DNA of 64,000 nucleotides from DATBAX01 sp963762965 (GTDB lineage: Bacteria; Acidobacteriota; Terriglobia; Terriglobales; Acidobacteriaceae), in NCBI GenBank assembly GCA_963762965.1, contig CAVXME010000001.1, positions 744,001 through 808,000 on the forward strand. The letters are read 5' to 3'. Below the pieces are notes generated by a model, which had not been told where the DNA came from, made no database searches, and saw only the letters and a program-made list of their open reading frames with translations. The translations under genes were made by a program, and so were the position numbers. The first letter of the stretch is position 1. Every line of letters starts with the position of its first letter. Shown here piece by piece: positions 1 through 11,372 of the stretch.

Positions 1-357
1 GCCATTCTTGCCGCGTTCCGCCAGTGCAATCTGGATGTGCGAGATACGCCGCACATAGCGGAAAGCCCGGCCCATCGGCGCGGGACGAATCCGCTTCATC
101 CGCGGACCATCGTTGGCCACAGCACTCTTCACATACAGGCTGTCCACATCGACGTCGAGGTTTTTTTCCGCGCTCAGATAGTTGGCATTCTCCAGAGCCG
201 ATCGCAACAGCTTTTCAACCGTGGCGGCGACGCGCTTTTTGGTAAACACCAAAGTATTTAGCGCATCCTCGACACGGCGGCCCTTGATCAAGTCAAGTAC
301 CAGTCGCGCCTTCTGTGGCGAGACGCGCATATAACGGGCTTCAGCTCGAAATTCCAT
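1..357 (-). CDS. rplV: 50S ribosomal protein L22 (3' end cut by window edge)
   Basis: Large-subunit protein L22, which lines the peptide exit tunnel. The frame reads MEFRAEARYMRVSPQKAR and continues open to position 1; the conserved tail (RPAPMGRAFRYVRRISHI) is present, so the family core is essentially complete and only the stop lies outside the window. It is the last gene visible of the S10 part of the operon, 12 bases after rpsS. The ATG at 355-357 is the natural start for this family. Confidence 0.95.
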   Translation of the reverse strand, partial: MEFRAEARYMRVSPQKARLVLDLIKGRRVEDALNTLVFTKKRVAATVEKLLRSALENANYLSAEKNLDVDVDSLYVKSAVANDGPRMKRIRPAPMGRAFRYVRRISHIQIALAERGKNG

Positions 358-369
358 GTTTATGTTCCC

Positions 370-717
370 TTACGCCTTCGGCGCTGCCGGTGCCGCCGGG
401 CTTGCTGCTCCCGGACCACCCGGCACTCCAGCCGGCTTGGCTGCCGTCTCGGTTGCCGCCCGCATCGAGTGGCCTTTGAACTGGCGGGTGAAACTGAACT
501 CGCCGAGCTTGTGGCCGACCATGTTTTCGGTGACGTACACCGGAATAAATTTTTTGCCGTTATGCACCGCGATGGTATGACCAACCATCTCGGGGATGAC
601 GGTCGAGCGCCGCGACCATGTCCGCAGCACCTTCTTCTCGTTGCGCGCGTTCATTCCGTCCACCTTGAGCTGCAGGTGGGCATCGACGAACGGACCCTTT
701 TTAGTTGAACGTGCCAT
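370..717 (-). CDS. rpsS: 30S ribosomal protein S19 with Ala/Pro-rich tail
   Basis: Small-subunit head protein S19 (complex with S13). The N-terminus MARSTKKGPFVD and the core (VGHTIAVHNGKKFIPV, GHKLGEF) are typical. At 115 residues it is longer than the usual 90-95, because after the conserved FKGH segment it carries a low-complexity Ala/Pro/Gly tail of about 28 residues. The family identity is certain; the function of the tail is unknown. It lies in the S10 operon between rplB and rplV. Confidence 0.96.
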   Translation of the reverse strand: MARSTKKGPFVDAHLQLKVDGMNARNEKKVLRTWSRRSTVIPEMVGHTIAVHNGKKFIPVYVTENMVGHKLGEFSFTRQFKGHSMRAATETAAKPAGVPGGPGAASPAAPAAPKA

Positions 718-723
718 AAATCG

Positions 724-862
724 TTCTCAGCTTTCGGCTGTCAGTTATCAGCTTGTAGCTCTTTCGATCTAGAGCTTCTAGCTCCTAGCTTCCAGCTAAA
801 TCTTTTGTCATTCCGCACCGCGTTCGTTCTTGCCAACGACCAAGGACGAACGACCAACGACC
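724..862. repeat. Intergenic degenerate repeats (AGCT-rich family B, then AACGACC family A)
   Basis: The rplB-rpsS gap is filled by two low-complexity families. 724-801 is a run of variants of TAGCTTCTAGCTCCTAGCT (family B); 832-862 is a run of variants of CAACGACCAAGGACGAACGA (family A). Both recur in at least four other gaps of this window. Neither has the regular repeat-spacer layout of a CRISPR array. They sit inside a transcribed ribosomal operon. Confidence 0.8.
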
Positions 863-1690
<828 letters not shown>

Positions 1691-1705
1691 AATCAGCTCT
1701 TAAAC

Positions 1706-1794
1706 AAGGTCGTTGGTCGTTCGTCCTTGGCCGTTGGCCCTCGCTTCATTCCACCGTGGTTGGCCAACGACCAACGACGAAGGACCAACGACTG
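1706..1794. repeat. Family A repeat forming a long inverted pair between rplW and rplB
   Basis: Two family A runs face each other. The left arm begins TCGTTGGTCGTTCGTCCTTG near 1709; the right arm, CAACGACCAACGACGAAGGA, lies near 1765-1790. Over about 28 bases the arms pair with roughly three mismatches, so the operon mRNA could fold into a long hairpin here. Whether it attenuates, stabilises or is neutral cannot be told from sequence. Confidence 0.75.
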
Positions 1795-1796
1795 CC

Positions 1797-2090
1797 TTAC
1801 AGATTCTGCGCGTACTCCGGCATTTTTTCGCCGCTCTTCAGGCGAACAAATGCCTTCTTCCAATCGGGACGATAGCCGGCAAATTTGCCCCGCCGCCGTT
1901 CTTTTCCCGGAAAAGTTGCGGTGCGTACGGAATGCACCTTCACTTTAAAAATGCTCTGCACAGCTTGCTTAATCTCAGTCTTGGTCGCGGCCGTCGCTAC
2001 CTGGAAAACCAACGTGTTCTGGTTTTCCTTGATGGCCAGGCCTTTTTCCGTAATCACTGGACGATGAAGAATTTGATATGCGGATTTCAT
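1797..2090 (-). CDS. rplW: 50S ribosomal protein L23
   Basis: L23 sits at the exit-tunnel mouth and docks trigger factor and SRP. At 97 residues it has the family hallmarks MKSAYQILHRPVITEKG, VFQVATAATKTEIKQAV and VRTATFPGKERRRGKFAG. Its ATG overlaps the rplD stop by one base (TGATG), indicating translational coupling. The long repeat hairpin follows its stop. Confidence 0.96.
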   Translation of the reverse strand: MKSAYQILHRPVITEKGLAIKENQNTLVFQVATAATKTEIKQAVQSIFKVKVHSVRTATFPGKERRRGKFAGYRPDWKKAFVRLKSGEKMPEYAQNL

Positions 2091-2836
2091 CAGGCCACCT
2101 CCGCCGCTTTGTCTTTATCCGACCGCGTTCGACGCCGTGGAGAAGCCGCCGACTTCTTCGGCTTTTCGCCTTCGCTTGCGTCCTTCTTGTGCTGCCGCTT
2201 CGAAACCGTACTCTTCAGCGAAATCTGCAGCTTCTCAATTGCCGGCTGCGAGAAGATCGCGCGGTCGTAGCGCAGAAGATGATACGGATGCACTTCGTTG
2301 GCATTCACCAGTTCCGTGCCTGCCAGATTGCGCGTACTCAGGTCGAGATTATGATTCTCACGTTTTGGCACTTCGACGATTAGAACTGTTTTGTCCACCT
2401 TCAATTTGTCGAGCGCTTCACGAAACAGCTTGGTCTTGGGTTCCTTCATTTCGAAGGTGTTGACGATAATCAATTTCCCATCGGCAAACTTCGAAGCCAA
2501 AGCCGACCGCAACGCACCCAGCAATTTCTTGCGCGGAAACGTGTAGTCGTAAGAGCGCGGTTGCGGTCCGTGTACCGTACCGCCATGACGCCACAGAGGT
2601 GAACGGATCGAGCCAACACGGGCGCGTCCAGTGCCCTTCTGCTTCCACAGTTTCTTGCCCGCACCGGAGACCAGTTTCTTGTTCTTGGTGGCGTGAGTGC
2701 CGGCACGCTGCGCGGCGCGGTAGTGTTTCACCGCTTCCCACAGCAAGTCCTCGTTGACCGCGCCGAAAATTTCATCGGCGAGCTCGAGAGTGCCAACCTT
2801 GGCCCCGCTCAAATTGTGAATATCGATGTTTGCCAT
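2090..2836 (-). CDS. rplD: 50S ribosomal protein L4 with basic C-terminal extension
   Basis: L4 binds 23S rRNA domain I and, in some bacteria, represses its own operon. The conserved loop KLWKQKGTGRARVGSIRSP and PRSYDYTFPRK are present. Length 248 residues exceeds the usual 200-210; the excess is a Lys/Arg/Ser-rich tail after about residue 213 (RQHKKDASEGEKPKK and onwards). Start ATG at 2836 is 11 bases after rplC; the stop overlaps rplW. Confidence 0.95.
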   Translation of the reverse strand: MANIDIHNLSGAKVGTLELADEIFGAVNEDLLWEAVKHYRAAQRAGTHATKNKKLVSGAGKKLWKQKGTGRARVGSIRSPLWRHGGTVHGPQPRSYDYTFPRKKLLGALRSALASKFADGKLIIVNTFEMKEPKTKLFREALDKLKVDKTVLIVEVPKRENHNLDLSTRNLAGTELVNANEVHPYHLLRYDRAIFSQPAIEKLQISLKSTVSKRQHKKDASEGEKPKKSAASPRRRTRSDKDKAAEVA

Positions 2837-2847
2837 TGTCTTAATTC

Positions 2848-3585
2848 CTACTTGCCTTTTTGCGCGCGCTTGGCGGCCTTCAACGGATCGACAGTTGCAG
2901 ATCCGGCAAATCCACGGCGCTCTCTGGGTGGCTTCTTGGCCTTGGTAATCACCAGATACCCGCCATTCGGGCCGGGTACGCTGCCTTCCACGATCAACAA
3001 ATTGTCTTCGTTCTCAATACCCAGCACGCGCAGGTTGCGGACTGTGACGCGATCCACCCCCATGTGTCCCGACATGCGCATGCCTTTAAACACACGCGAC
3101 GGAAACGCTGAAGATCCGATCGAACCGGTAATTTGAAACATGGACCCGTGCGACTTCGGACCACCTGCAAAATGATGGCGCCGGACGACGCCGGCAAAAC
3201 CACGTCCCTTACTGATTCCGACTACGTCAACAAACTTTTCGCCATCAAAAATATCGACCAGGATGCGATCCCCAGCCTTGATGTTGCCGTCGGTACCCGG
3301 TTCGGCTTTTTCGTCAATCTCGACGGGCACTTCGCGCGAAAACTTAATGGGAGGCAGATTGTGCTTTCCCAGATGCCCCTTCATCGGCTTGGTCAGACGC
3401 GATTCTTTCACGAATTCCACAAGGCCAATCTGCGCGGCGGTGTAACCGTCCTTGGTCTGAGTCTTGTGCTGCGTGACCACGCACGGCCCAGCCTGCAGAA
3501 CGGTCGCGGGATGCACGTCACCCTTCGCATCGAAGAGCTGCGTCATGCCGACTTTTTTTCCTAAAATTCCAGTTACTTTTGCCAT
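2848..3585 (-). CDS. rplC: 50S ribosomal protein L3
   Basis: L3 is an early assembly protein with a loop near the peptidyl-transferase centre. Features seen: MAKVTGILGKKVGMTQLFD start, KGRGFAGVVRRHHFAGGP and GSIGSSAFPSRVFKGMRMSGHMG cores. It has 245 residues, slightly longer than the usual 205-220 because of a basic C-terminus. It is followed closely by rplD and preceded by an 80-base gap holding a short AGCT-type repeat remnant. Confidence 0.96.
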   Translation of the reverse strand: MAKVTGILGKKVGMTQLFDAKGDVHPATVLQAGPCVVTQHKTQTKDGYTAAQIGLVEFVKESRLTKPMKGHLGKHNLPPIKFSREVPVEIDEKAEPGTDGNIKAGDRILVDIFDGEKFVDVVGISKGRGFAGVVRRHHFAGGPKSHGSMFQITGSIGSSAFPSRVFKGMRMSGHMGVDRVTVRNLRVLGIENEDNLLIVEGSVPGPNGGYLVITKAKKPPRERRGFAGSATVDPLKAAKRAQKGK

Positions 3586-3665
3586 ATCCCTTTTCTCCGC
3601 TCATCCAGCTTGGCTTCTGCCATTGGCTGGTGCTTTTGAATTCCTGAAAGCTAAGAGCTGAACGC

Positions 3666-3995
3666 CTACTTATGTTCCTTGCCGAATGCCTTGATCTCAA
3701 CGTCCACACCCGCGGGCAGATCTAGCTTCATCAGCGCGTCCACCGTTTGCGGCGTGGGATCCAGAATATCGAGCAGCCGTTTGTGCGTACGGATCTCGAA
3801 CTGCTCGCGTGACTTCTTGTCCACGTGCGGCGAACGCAGCACGCAGTATTTATTTTTCATCGTGGGCAATGGAATCGGGCCCGCGATTTGTGCGCCGGTG
3901 CGCTTGGCAGTTTCGACAATTTCATTCGTCGATTGATCGAGAATGCGGTAGTCGTAAGCCTTCAACCGGATGCGAATTTTTTCGTTTCCTATCAC
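3666..3995 (-). CDS. rpsJ: 30S ribosomal protein S10 (GTG start)
   Basis: S10 (NusE) is a head protein that also joins the NusB antitermination complex; nusB itself is at 11350-11790. The protein reads (V)IGNEKIRIRLKAYDYRILD through PLPTMKNKYCVLRSPHVDKKSREQFE. I chose the GTG at 3993-3995 because it places IRIRLKAYD at the standard distance and has a purine-rich AGAGAGAAAAA just upstream. Extending upstream would read through a hairpin and reach only a TTG. 109 residues fits the family. Confidence 0.93.
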   Translation of the reverse strand: MIGNEKIRIRLKAYDYRILDQSTNEIVETAKRTGAQIAGPIPLPTMKNKYCVLRSPHVDKKSREQFEIRTHKRLLDILDPTPQTVDALMKLDLPAGVDVEIKAFGKEHK

Positions 3996-4012
3996 TTTTT
4001 CTCTCTCTAACC

Positions 4013-4030
4013 CCTCCCGCCTGCGGGAGG
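4013..4030. promoter_or_regulatory. Short GC hairpin just upstream of rpsJ
   Basis: CCTCCCG and CGGGAGG are perfect 7-base arms around a 4-base loop, in the tuf-rpsJ gap and 18 bases before the rpsJ GTG. There is no T-run on either strand, so it is not a canonical terminator. It could modulate rpsJ translation or processing; this is inference. Confidence 0.5.
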
Positions 4031-4071
4031 AAAGAACTGGCGGCAAGCTGCAAGCCGCGTTTGATTTTTAA

Positions 4072-5260
4072 CTACGCGATAATCTCGCTGATCGTGCCTG
4101 CACCCACCGTATGTCCACCTTCGCGGATGGCAAAGCGCAATCCCTTTTCCATCGCCACCGGCGTGATCAGCTCAATCACCAGACTCACGTTGTCGCCAGG
4201 CATCACCATCTCGGTCGCTGGCGGCAATTCCGCCACGCCCGTCACGTCGGTCGTGCGCAAATAAAACTGCGGACGGTATCCCTTGAAGAACGGCGTATGT
4301 CTTCCACCTTCTTCTTTGGTCAGGATGTAAACCTCGGCCTTGAACTTGGTGTGCGGAGTAATGGATCCACCCTTCGCCAAGACCATGCCGCGCTCGACGT
4401 CTTCCTTCGCAATGCCGCGCAGAAGCAGTCCGGCATTGTCTCCCGCCAGGCCTTCGTCCAATTGCTTCTTGAACATTTCGACGCCGGTCACGACTGTCTT
4501 GCGGGTCTCGCGGAACCCGACGATTTCTACTTCCTCGCCAACCTTCACTTTGCCACGCTCGATTCGTCCGGTCACGACCGTGCCACGTCCCTGAATCGAG
4601 AAGATGTCTTCAATCGGCATCAGGAACGGCTTGTCCAGTTCGCGCGCCGGCTGTGGAATGTACTTGTCGACCGCTTCCATCAGCTCGTCAACTTGCTTCT
4701 CCCACTTAGCTTCGCCGTTCAGCGCGCCCAGAGCGGAAAGCTTGACCACCGGAACGTCGTCTCCCGGAAACTGGTAGCTCTTCAGCAATTCACGCACTTC
4801 CAGTTCGACCAATTCGAGCAATTCAGGATCGTCGACTGCATCGCACTTGTTCAGCGCCACTACCAGATACGGCACACCGACCTGACGAGCCAAGCAGCAC
4901 GTGTTCGCGGGTTTGCGGCATCGGACCGTCGGTCGCAGCAACAACCAGAATGCCGCCATCCATCTGCGCCGCACCGGTAATCATGTTCTTGATGTAATCG
5001 GCGTGGCCCGGGCAATCGACGTGCGCATAGTGCCGGTTCGCCGTCTCATATTCGACGTGCGCCGTGGCAATCGTGATTCCGCGCGCCTTTTCTTCCGGAG
5101 CGTTATCAATCGAATCAAACGACCGGAACAAAATCTTCGGGTTGTGCTTCGACAATACTTTCGTGATCGCCGCCGTCAACGTGGTCTTGCCATGGTCAAT
5201 GTGACCAATCGTCCCTACGTTTACGTGCGGCTTATTGCGATCAAATTTTTCTTTCGCCAT
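4072..5260 (-). CDS. tuf: Elongation factor Tu, interrupted by a +1 frameshift
   Basis: EF-Tu delivers aminoacyl-tRNA to the ribosome. The first 123 codons (5260 to about 4892) carry the P-loop GHIDHGKT and the DCPGH switch. The remainder (ARQVGVPYLVVALNKCDAV, domain II, domain III ending AGTISEIIA) is in the next frame. The junction reads CTGCTTGGCTCGTCAG, where CTGCTTGCTCGTCAG would restore VLLARQVG, so one G (C on the plus strand at 4890 or 4891) is extra. With it removed the protein is 395 residues, normal for EF-Tu. As tuf is essential, an assembly error or a second tuf copy elsewhere is more likely than real loss. Confidence 0.93.
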
Positions 5261-5283
5261 TTCCCTAGCTCCGTACTGTTGTC

Positions 5284-7371
<2,088 letters not shown>

Positions 7372-7443
7372 AGCTTTCTTTCTCTCTTCTTTTCTTAACT
7401 CTTGCTCGTTAGCAACTGAACCCGTCAAATTCTCGTCTCTCTA

Positions 7444-7914
7444 TTACCAGCGATAGTGCGCGAAGGCCTTATTGGCCTCGGCCATGCGGTGAACGTCTTC
7501 CTTCTTCTTGATCGCAGCACCTTTGCCGTTGGCGGCATCGAGCAGCTCATTGCTTAGCTTGTCGACCATGCCTTTTTCGCCACGTCCGCGGGCATAAAGA
7601 ATCAGCCAGCGAATCGCAAGCGACGTGCGGCGATCGGCATTCACTTCCACCGGCACCTGATAGTTCGCGCCACCGACGCGACGGCTCTTCACTTCGAGCA
7701 GCGGCTTGGCATTCTCGATCGCCTTCTTGAAGAGCTTCAGGGCCTCATCTCCGCCCTTGGCCTCCATCTTGGTTAAGGCTTCGTAAAAGATGCCTTCGGC
7801 GGTGCTCTTCTTGCCCTGCCACATCATCGAGTTCACAAACTTCGTGACCAGGTCCGATCCGTACACCGGATCGACTTCCACAGTCCGCTTGGCGATATGT
7901 CCTTTTCTAGGCAT
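7444..7914 (-). CDS. rpsG: 30S ribosomal protein S7
   Basis: S7 organises the 16S 3' major domain. It has 156 residues, standard for bacteria. MPRKGHIAKRTVEVDPVYGS, KKAIENAKPLLEVKSRRVGG and ANKAFAHYRW are family signatures. It starts with ATG and lies between rpsL and fusA; the rpsL-rpsG gap is about 95 bases and entirely repeat sequence. Confidence 0.97.
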   Translation of the reverse strand: MPRKGHIAKRTVEVDPVYGSDLVTKFVNSMMWQGKKSTAEGIFYEALTKMEAKGGDEALKLFKKAIENAKPLLEVKSRRVGGANYQVPVEVNADRRTSLAIRWLILYARGRGEKGMVDKLSNELLDAANGKGAAIKKKEDVHRMAEANKAFAHYRW

Positions 7915-8006
7915 TCAGCTTTTTAGCTCCTGGCTGCTAGCTTCTAGCTATCAGCTTTTAGCGTCGGCTCTCAGCCAACGACCAATGACGAACGACCAAC
8001 GACCGC
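7915..8006. repeat. Family B then family A repeats between rpsL and rpsG
   Basis: 7915-7973 is an AGCT-type run (variants of TTTTAGCTCCTGGCTGCTAG); 7974-8006 is the AACGACC type (variants of CCAACGACCAATGACGAACG). It is the same pairing and order as at 724-862, and again inside the ribosomal operon. Nothing else is seen in this gap. Confidence 0.8.
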
Positions 8007-8009
8007 TTC

Positions 8010-8384
8010 TTATGCTTTCGGGCGCTTGGCGCCATATTTCGAACGGCTCTGCTTGCGGCCGGCAACACCCACTGCGTCCAAGGTGCCGCGAACCACGTGA
8101 TAACGCACGCCGGGCAGATCCTTCACACGACCGCCGCGGATCAGCACAATCGAGTGTTCCTGCAAGTTATGGCCAACGCCTGGGATGTAAGTTGTGACTT
8201 CAATCCCATTGGTCAGTCGTACACGGGCGACCTTGCGCAACGCCGAGTTCGGCTTCTTGGGCGTTTGGGTATACACGCGAGTGCAGACACCACGCTTTTG
8301 CGGACACCCTTGCAAGGCAGGGCTGGCCGTCTTATATCGGGGCCGCTTGCGGCCGTCACGCACCAATTGATTAAAGGTAGGCAC
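8010..8384 (-). CDS. rpsL: 30S ribosomal protein S12 (GTG start)
   Basis: S12 is the decoding-fidelity protein and the streptomycin-resistance locus. The GTG at 8382-8384 begins (V)PTFNQLVRDGRKRP and is preceded by AAGGAG at good spacing, which decides the start; 124 residues is normal. The KKPNSALRK and GGRVKDLPGVRYH loops keep the lysines found in streptomycin-sensitive bacteria. It is the first gene of the fused str/S10 operon. Confidence 0.96.
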   Translation of the reverse strand: MPTFNQLVRDGRKRPRYKTASPALQGCPQKRGVCTRVYTQTPKKPNSALRKVARVRLTNGIEVTTYIPGVGHNLQEHSIVLIRGGRVKDLPGVRYHVVRGTLDAVGVAGRKQSRSKYGAKRPKA

Positions 8385-8804
8385 TCTTTGCCACTCCTTA
8401 AGCCGCGCCATTCCGTTGCACGCCAAACAAGCGCACAAATGCGGACTAACGCCGCTTCTGCTTTCCCTTATTCAGGGGCTGGCGGGCGATTCGCCCAGCC
8501 ATACTTCTCGCCCCAGGAACAAGGCAAGAGTTTTTGGTTTCCCGTTAGACTGACACCAACGACGGTGGCATCAAGCCTGAGATCTTAAAACTCAGGAGCT
8601 GCTCCGTTTCGTTGGCAGCGTCCCACATAGCCTTCCAATTGAAAGGTGCGCGCAGGACGTTTCAGCGAGGGCGTCTCAAGAATAACTGCTTCTCAAGAAC
8701 GTGTATCCTACTTCTCAGCAACAGTCTCTCGCACACTCTCACGAATGACGAACAGAGACTGCTGCATTACAGACAAGCCAGACTTAACTCGCGGAACCTT
8801 ACAA
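8385..8804 (-). other. Putative rpsL leader (about 410 nt), no coding sequence recognised
   Basis: Between the promoter proposed at 8805-8833 and the rpsL start there is no convincing gene; the open frames on the plus strand here show no family resemblance. If the promoter is right, the operon has an unusually long 5' leader. I found no canonical attenuator T-run on the minus strand and no known riboswitch motif. Confidence 0.4.
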
Positions 8805-8833
8805 ATATAACAATCCTCGTCACACATCGTCAA
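8805..8833 (-). promoter_or_regulatory. Sigma70-type promoter for the str/S10 operon
   Basis: On the minus strand TTGACG (complement of 8828-8833) and TTATAT (complement of 8805-8810) are separated by exactly 17 bases. This is the best promoter match I saw upstream of rpsL. Transcription would start near 8798. Confidence 0.5.
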
Positions 8834-9022
8834 CCACCAATTCCCGCATCTCATTTGCGAAGGCGAGGTGTCTGGCTGAACGGGGCGGGAATGGGTCCAA
8901 CTTGCCCAAAAGATTGGCAGCCTCTACACTGGAAAACTTCCGAAACTAATATTTTCGAGACACTTCTATTTTGAGTACACGGCGTGCTCGCCCCGTGGGC
9001 GACCATGGAGCGGGGAGGATGA

Positions 9023-11332
9023 ATGGGTAGGTCGGGTTCAGTCGGGTCGGCGGTATTCGTCTTGATGCTTTCTTCATTGGCCATTGGCGCCTTGTCATGC
9101 GGCGGCAGCAATGCCACGAAAACCGTTCCTGACGAGGTGCCGGCCATCGTCACCCTCTCGCCTGCCAACACCGCGTCCCTGGATGTGGGAGCAACCCAGA
9201 ATTTTGCCGCCACCGCCCGCAATCGCAATAATCAGGCCATCAGCGAGACATTTTCCTACCAGTCCAGCAACCCCGCCGTGGTCACGATTGCGAGCACGGG
9301 CGTGGTCTGCGCGGGCACCTGGGATTCACTTACAGCCCCCGTAATTTGCACTCCGGGACCGATCGGCGTCGCCCAGGTTACGGCGAGCGCCCGTGGGGTA
9401 AGCAGCCCGCCGACTACGGTTTACGTGCATCAGCACATCACCAACATAGAGGTTAGTGTGGTACCGTCGCAGACCAATCCTCCCGGCCCATGCTATTCAA
9501 AAGCACAGGTGCTTGACTTCCAGGCCACCGCCTATAGCGGCAGCGGGGGCAATCTGACGGATATCACTTCCACGGTTGGGCAGTTTTCCTTCCAGGTTGG
9601 CAACTCCAACGTAGTGACGGTGAAGACCCTGAGCCAAAACTCCAGTGGTCAGACGGTACTGAACCAGGCGGAAACCACGGCCACTACTCCCGGGACCACT
9701 CCGCTCTACGCGAGCGTGAGCGGCGTCAACAGCTCCGGCTACAATTTTGTAACCTGCGCGGTACAGGAAATTACCCTTTCTGTCCCCAACGACAGCAACA
9801 CTTCATTTGTGGTTCCCACGGGAACGACAACAACCGTCGATGCCACGGTCATAGATTCTTTGGGCAACACGATCACCGGAGTTCCATTGACCTGGAGTTC
9901 CTCAAACCGCACCTCGGTTGGGGTAACTGCGCTTAATGGGAGCGCGACCTTCGGTAGTGTCGCAACCGTCGGCGCATCATCAGTGGGTGCATCGGCAGTG
10001 ATTGCATCCTGCACCCCTCCCACCTGCAATATCGGATTTTCTCCCACTCTGCCCATCTATCCAACCGGCGTGATTAGCTTTATTGTGACTGGAAATGCGA
10101 GCAGTACAACTTATTCTATGTATGTGGCCAGCACCGGCACCGGAATCGACCCCAGCACGAACCAACCTTGGAGCTGTGCCACGATCACTAGCTGCTTCAG
10201 CGACATTATTCCTTTAACCGTTGGCGGCACCGGAACAGTCACCGTTGGGAACGCGGTCACTCTTCCCAGTCCGCCAAATTCCTTGCTTTTCGAATCCGGA
10301 GGTACTGCCGCCTACCTGGGCGTGGATAGCGGTCAACTCGGAACCAAAGGTTTGATGGCGTTGGCCGCCAGCAACAACGCCGTAACCCAGGATACTGGCG
10401 CACCTGGCCGGGTTTTGGCGGTCTCTCCGAATGGGCAAACCGTGGTTACTTCCGATACCGTGGATTTGCCGAATGAGGTCTATCTCGTTGAGACCAACAC
10501 TTCTTCCCCGCTGCCCAAGCAAATCACCGGAGCGACTGCGGCAGCGTTTTCCCCCGACAATCTGAAGGTGTACATCCTGGCGGGGAACACCCTGTACATT
10601 TATTCAGCACTGGACGACTGGAAGACTGTCCAGCTCGGCGCCCTTGGCTTTGTTCCAAGCGACGTAGCGTTTCTTCCGATTGGCGCTTTTGCTTTAATCG
10701 CTGGGTCGCCGGATACCGTGACCGCGTATACGACCTGCACCAACGGGGTGGCTCTGGATTCCGGACATACCCCGCAAATTGTCGCCACTCCGGGGCTTCC
10801 GTCGATGCTGCGACCCCTGCCGGACGGCACCCAAGTATTAGCCATGGATCCGCCCGGAATTGACTACCTGAGTGTGAACACTACATCCACGGGCTGCCCT
10901 CCTACCATGAGTAGCTCCTTCGCCGGCTCCGTGAACCTGGGCATAGGCAGCTTTGTTCCCACCCAGTTCATTGTTTCCCCAGATGGACTGGCGGCTTATA
11001 TTCTCACCCAAAATTCCGGGGTGATTCTAGTACTCAATATAGCCAACCAGACCACTTCGGCCATCGCGCTGACCGGAAACGCGATCGCTCTCCAGGCCGC
11101 ACTTACTCCGGATGGAAAATTTCTTTATGTAGGCGCAGAGGATACGCCGCCCACTTCCCCGACTCCTCTGGGGTCGGTGCACGTGCTAGATACGACGGCT
11201 GGCGCCGATGTCCAGCAAATCACGTTCCCGCAGACTCCCCAGCCTTTCTGCATCGGCCCCGGCAACCCGCCGCTTCCGCCACCGCCTCCGGCCACGTACT
11301 GCTACCCGGATTTGATTGCGGTGAAACCGTAA
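9023..11332 (+). CDS. Secreted lipoprotein with Ig-like repeats and beta-propeller
   Basis: A 769-residue exported protein. The N-terminus has a hydrophobic signal (VFVLMLSSLAIGALSC) ending at a cysteine followed by GGS, consistent with a lipoprotein cleavage site. Residues about 40-380 form Ig-like (BIG2-type) modules (SPANTASLDVGATQNFAATA; QEITLSVPNDSN). From about 400 on, YVTN-like propeller blades appear (SPNGQTVVTSD, SPDNLKVYILAG, TPDGKFLYVGAE). The tail is proline-rich. GGGGAGG precedes the ATG. It probably sits on the outer membrane surface; no substrate can be named. Confidence 0.8.
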   Translation: MGRSGSVGSAVFVLMLSSLAIGALSCGGSNATKTVPDEVPAIVTLSPANTASLDVGATQNFAATARNRNNQAISETFSYQSSNPAVVTIASTGVVCAGTWDSLTAPVICTPGPIGVAQVTASARGVSSPPTTVYVHQHITNIEVSVVPSQTNPPGPCYSKAQVLDFQATAYSGSGGNLTDITSTVGQFSFQVGNSNVVTVKTLSQNSSGQTVLNQAETTATTPGTTPLYASVSGVNSSGYNFVTCAVQEITLSVPNDSNTSFVVPTGTTTTVDATVIDSLGNTITGVPLTWSSSNRTSVGVTALNGSATFGSVATVGASSVGASAVIASCTPPTCNIGFSPTLPIYPTGVISFIVTGNASSTTYSMYVASTGTGIDPSTNQPWSCATITSCFSDIIPLTVGGTGTVTVGNAVTLPSPPNSLLFESGGTAAYLGVDSGQLGTKGLMALAASNNAVTQDTGAPGRVLAVSPNGQTVVTSDTVDLPNEVYLVETNTSSPLPKQITGATAAAFSPDNLKVYILAGNTLYIYSALDDWKTVQLGALGFVPSDVAFLPIGAFALIAGSPDTVTAYTTCTNGVALDSGHTPQIVATPGLPSMLRPLPDGTQVLAMDPPGIDYLSVNTTSTGCPPTMSSSFAGSVNLGIGSFVPTQFIVSPDGLAAYILTQNSGVILVLNIANQTTSAIALTGNAIALQAALTPDGKFLYVGAEDTPPTSPTPLGSVHVLDTTAGADVQQITFPQTPQPFCIGPGNPPLPPPPPATYCYPDLIAVKP

Positions 11333-11336
11333 AAGG

Positions 11337-11372
11337 CAGGCTTTCGGCTCTAGGCTTTCGGCTCTAGGTGCT
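11337..11372. repeat. GGCTCTAGGC-type repeat (family F) overlapping the nusB 3' end
   Basis: Tandem variants of GGCTTTCGGCTCTAGGCTTT. The second half encodes the last residues of NusB. A longer inverted version lies at 21286-21386. Confidence 0.7.

Noticed and set aside
724..862. Possible CRISPR array
   Set aside because: Repeat units are short, variable and contiguous, with no constant-length spacers and no cas genes.
4072..5260. Programmed frameshifting in tuf
   Set aside because: No slippery heptamer, internal SD or stop codon at the shift site as in prfB; tuf is not known to use recoding, and three other genes show similar single-base insertions.
8612..8974. 120-codon plus-strand open frame upstream of the lipoprotein gene
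   Set aside because: No Shine-Dalgarno or family resemblance, and it covers the proposed rpsL promoter; treated as leader/intergenic sequence.
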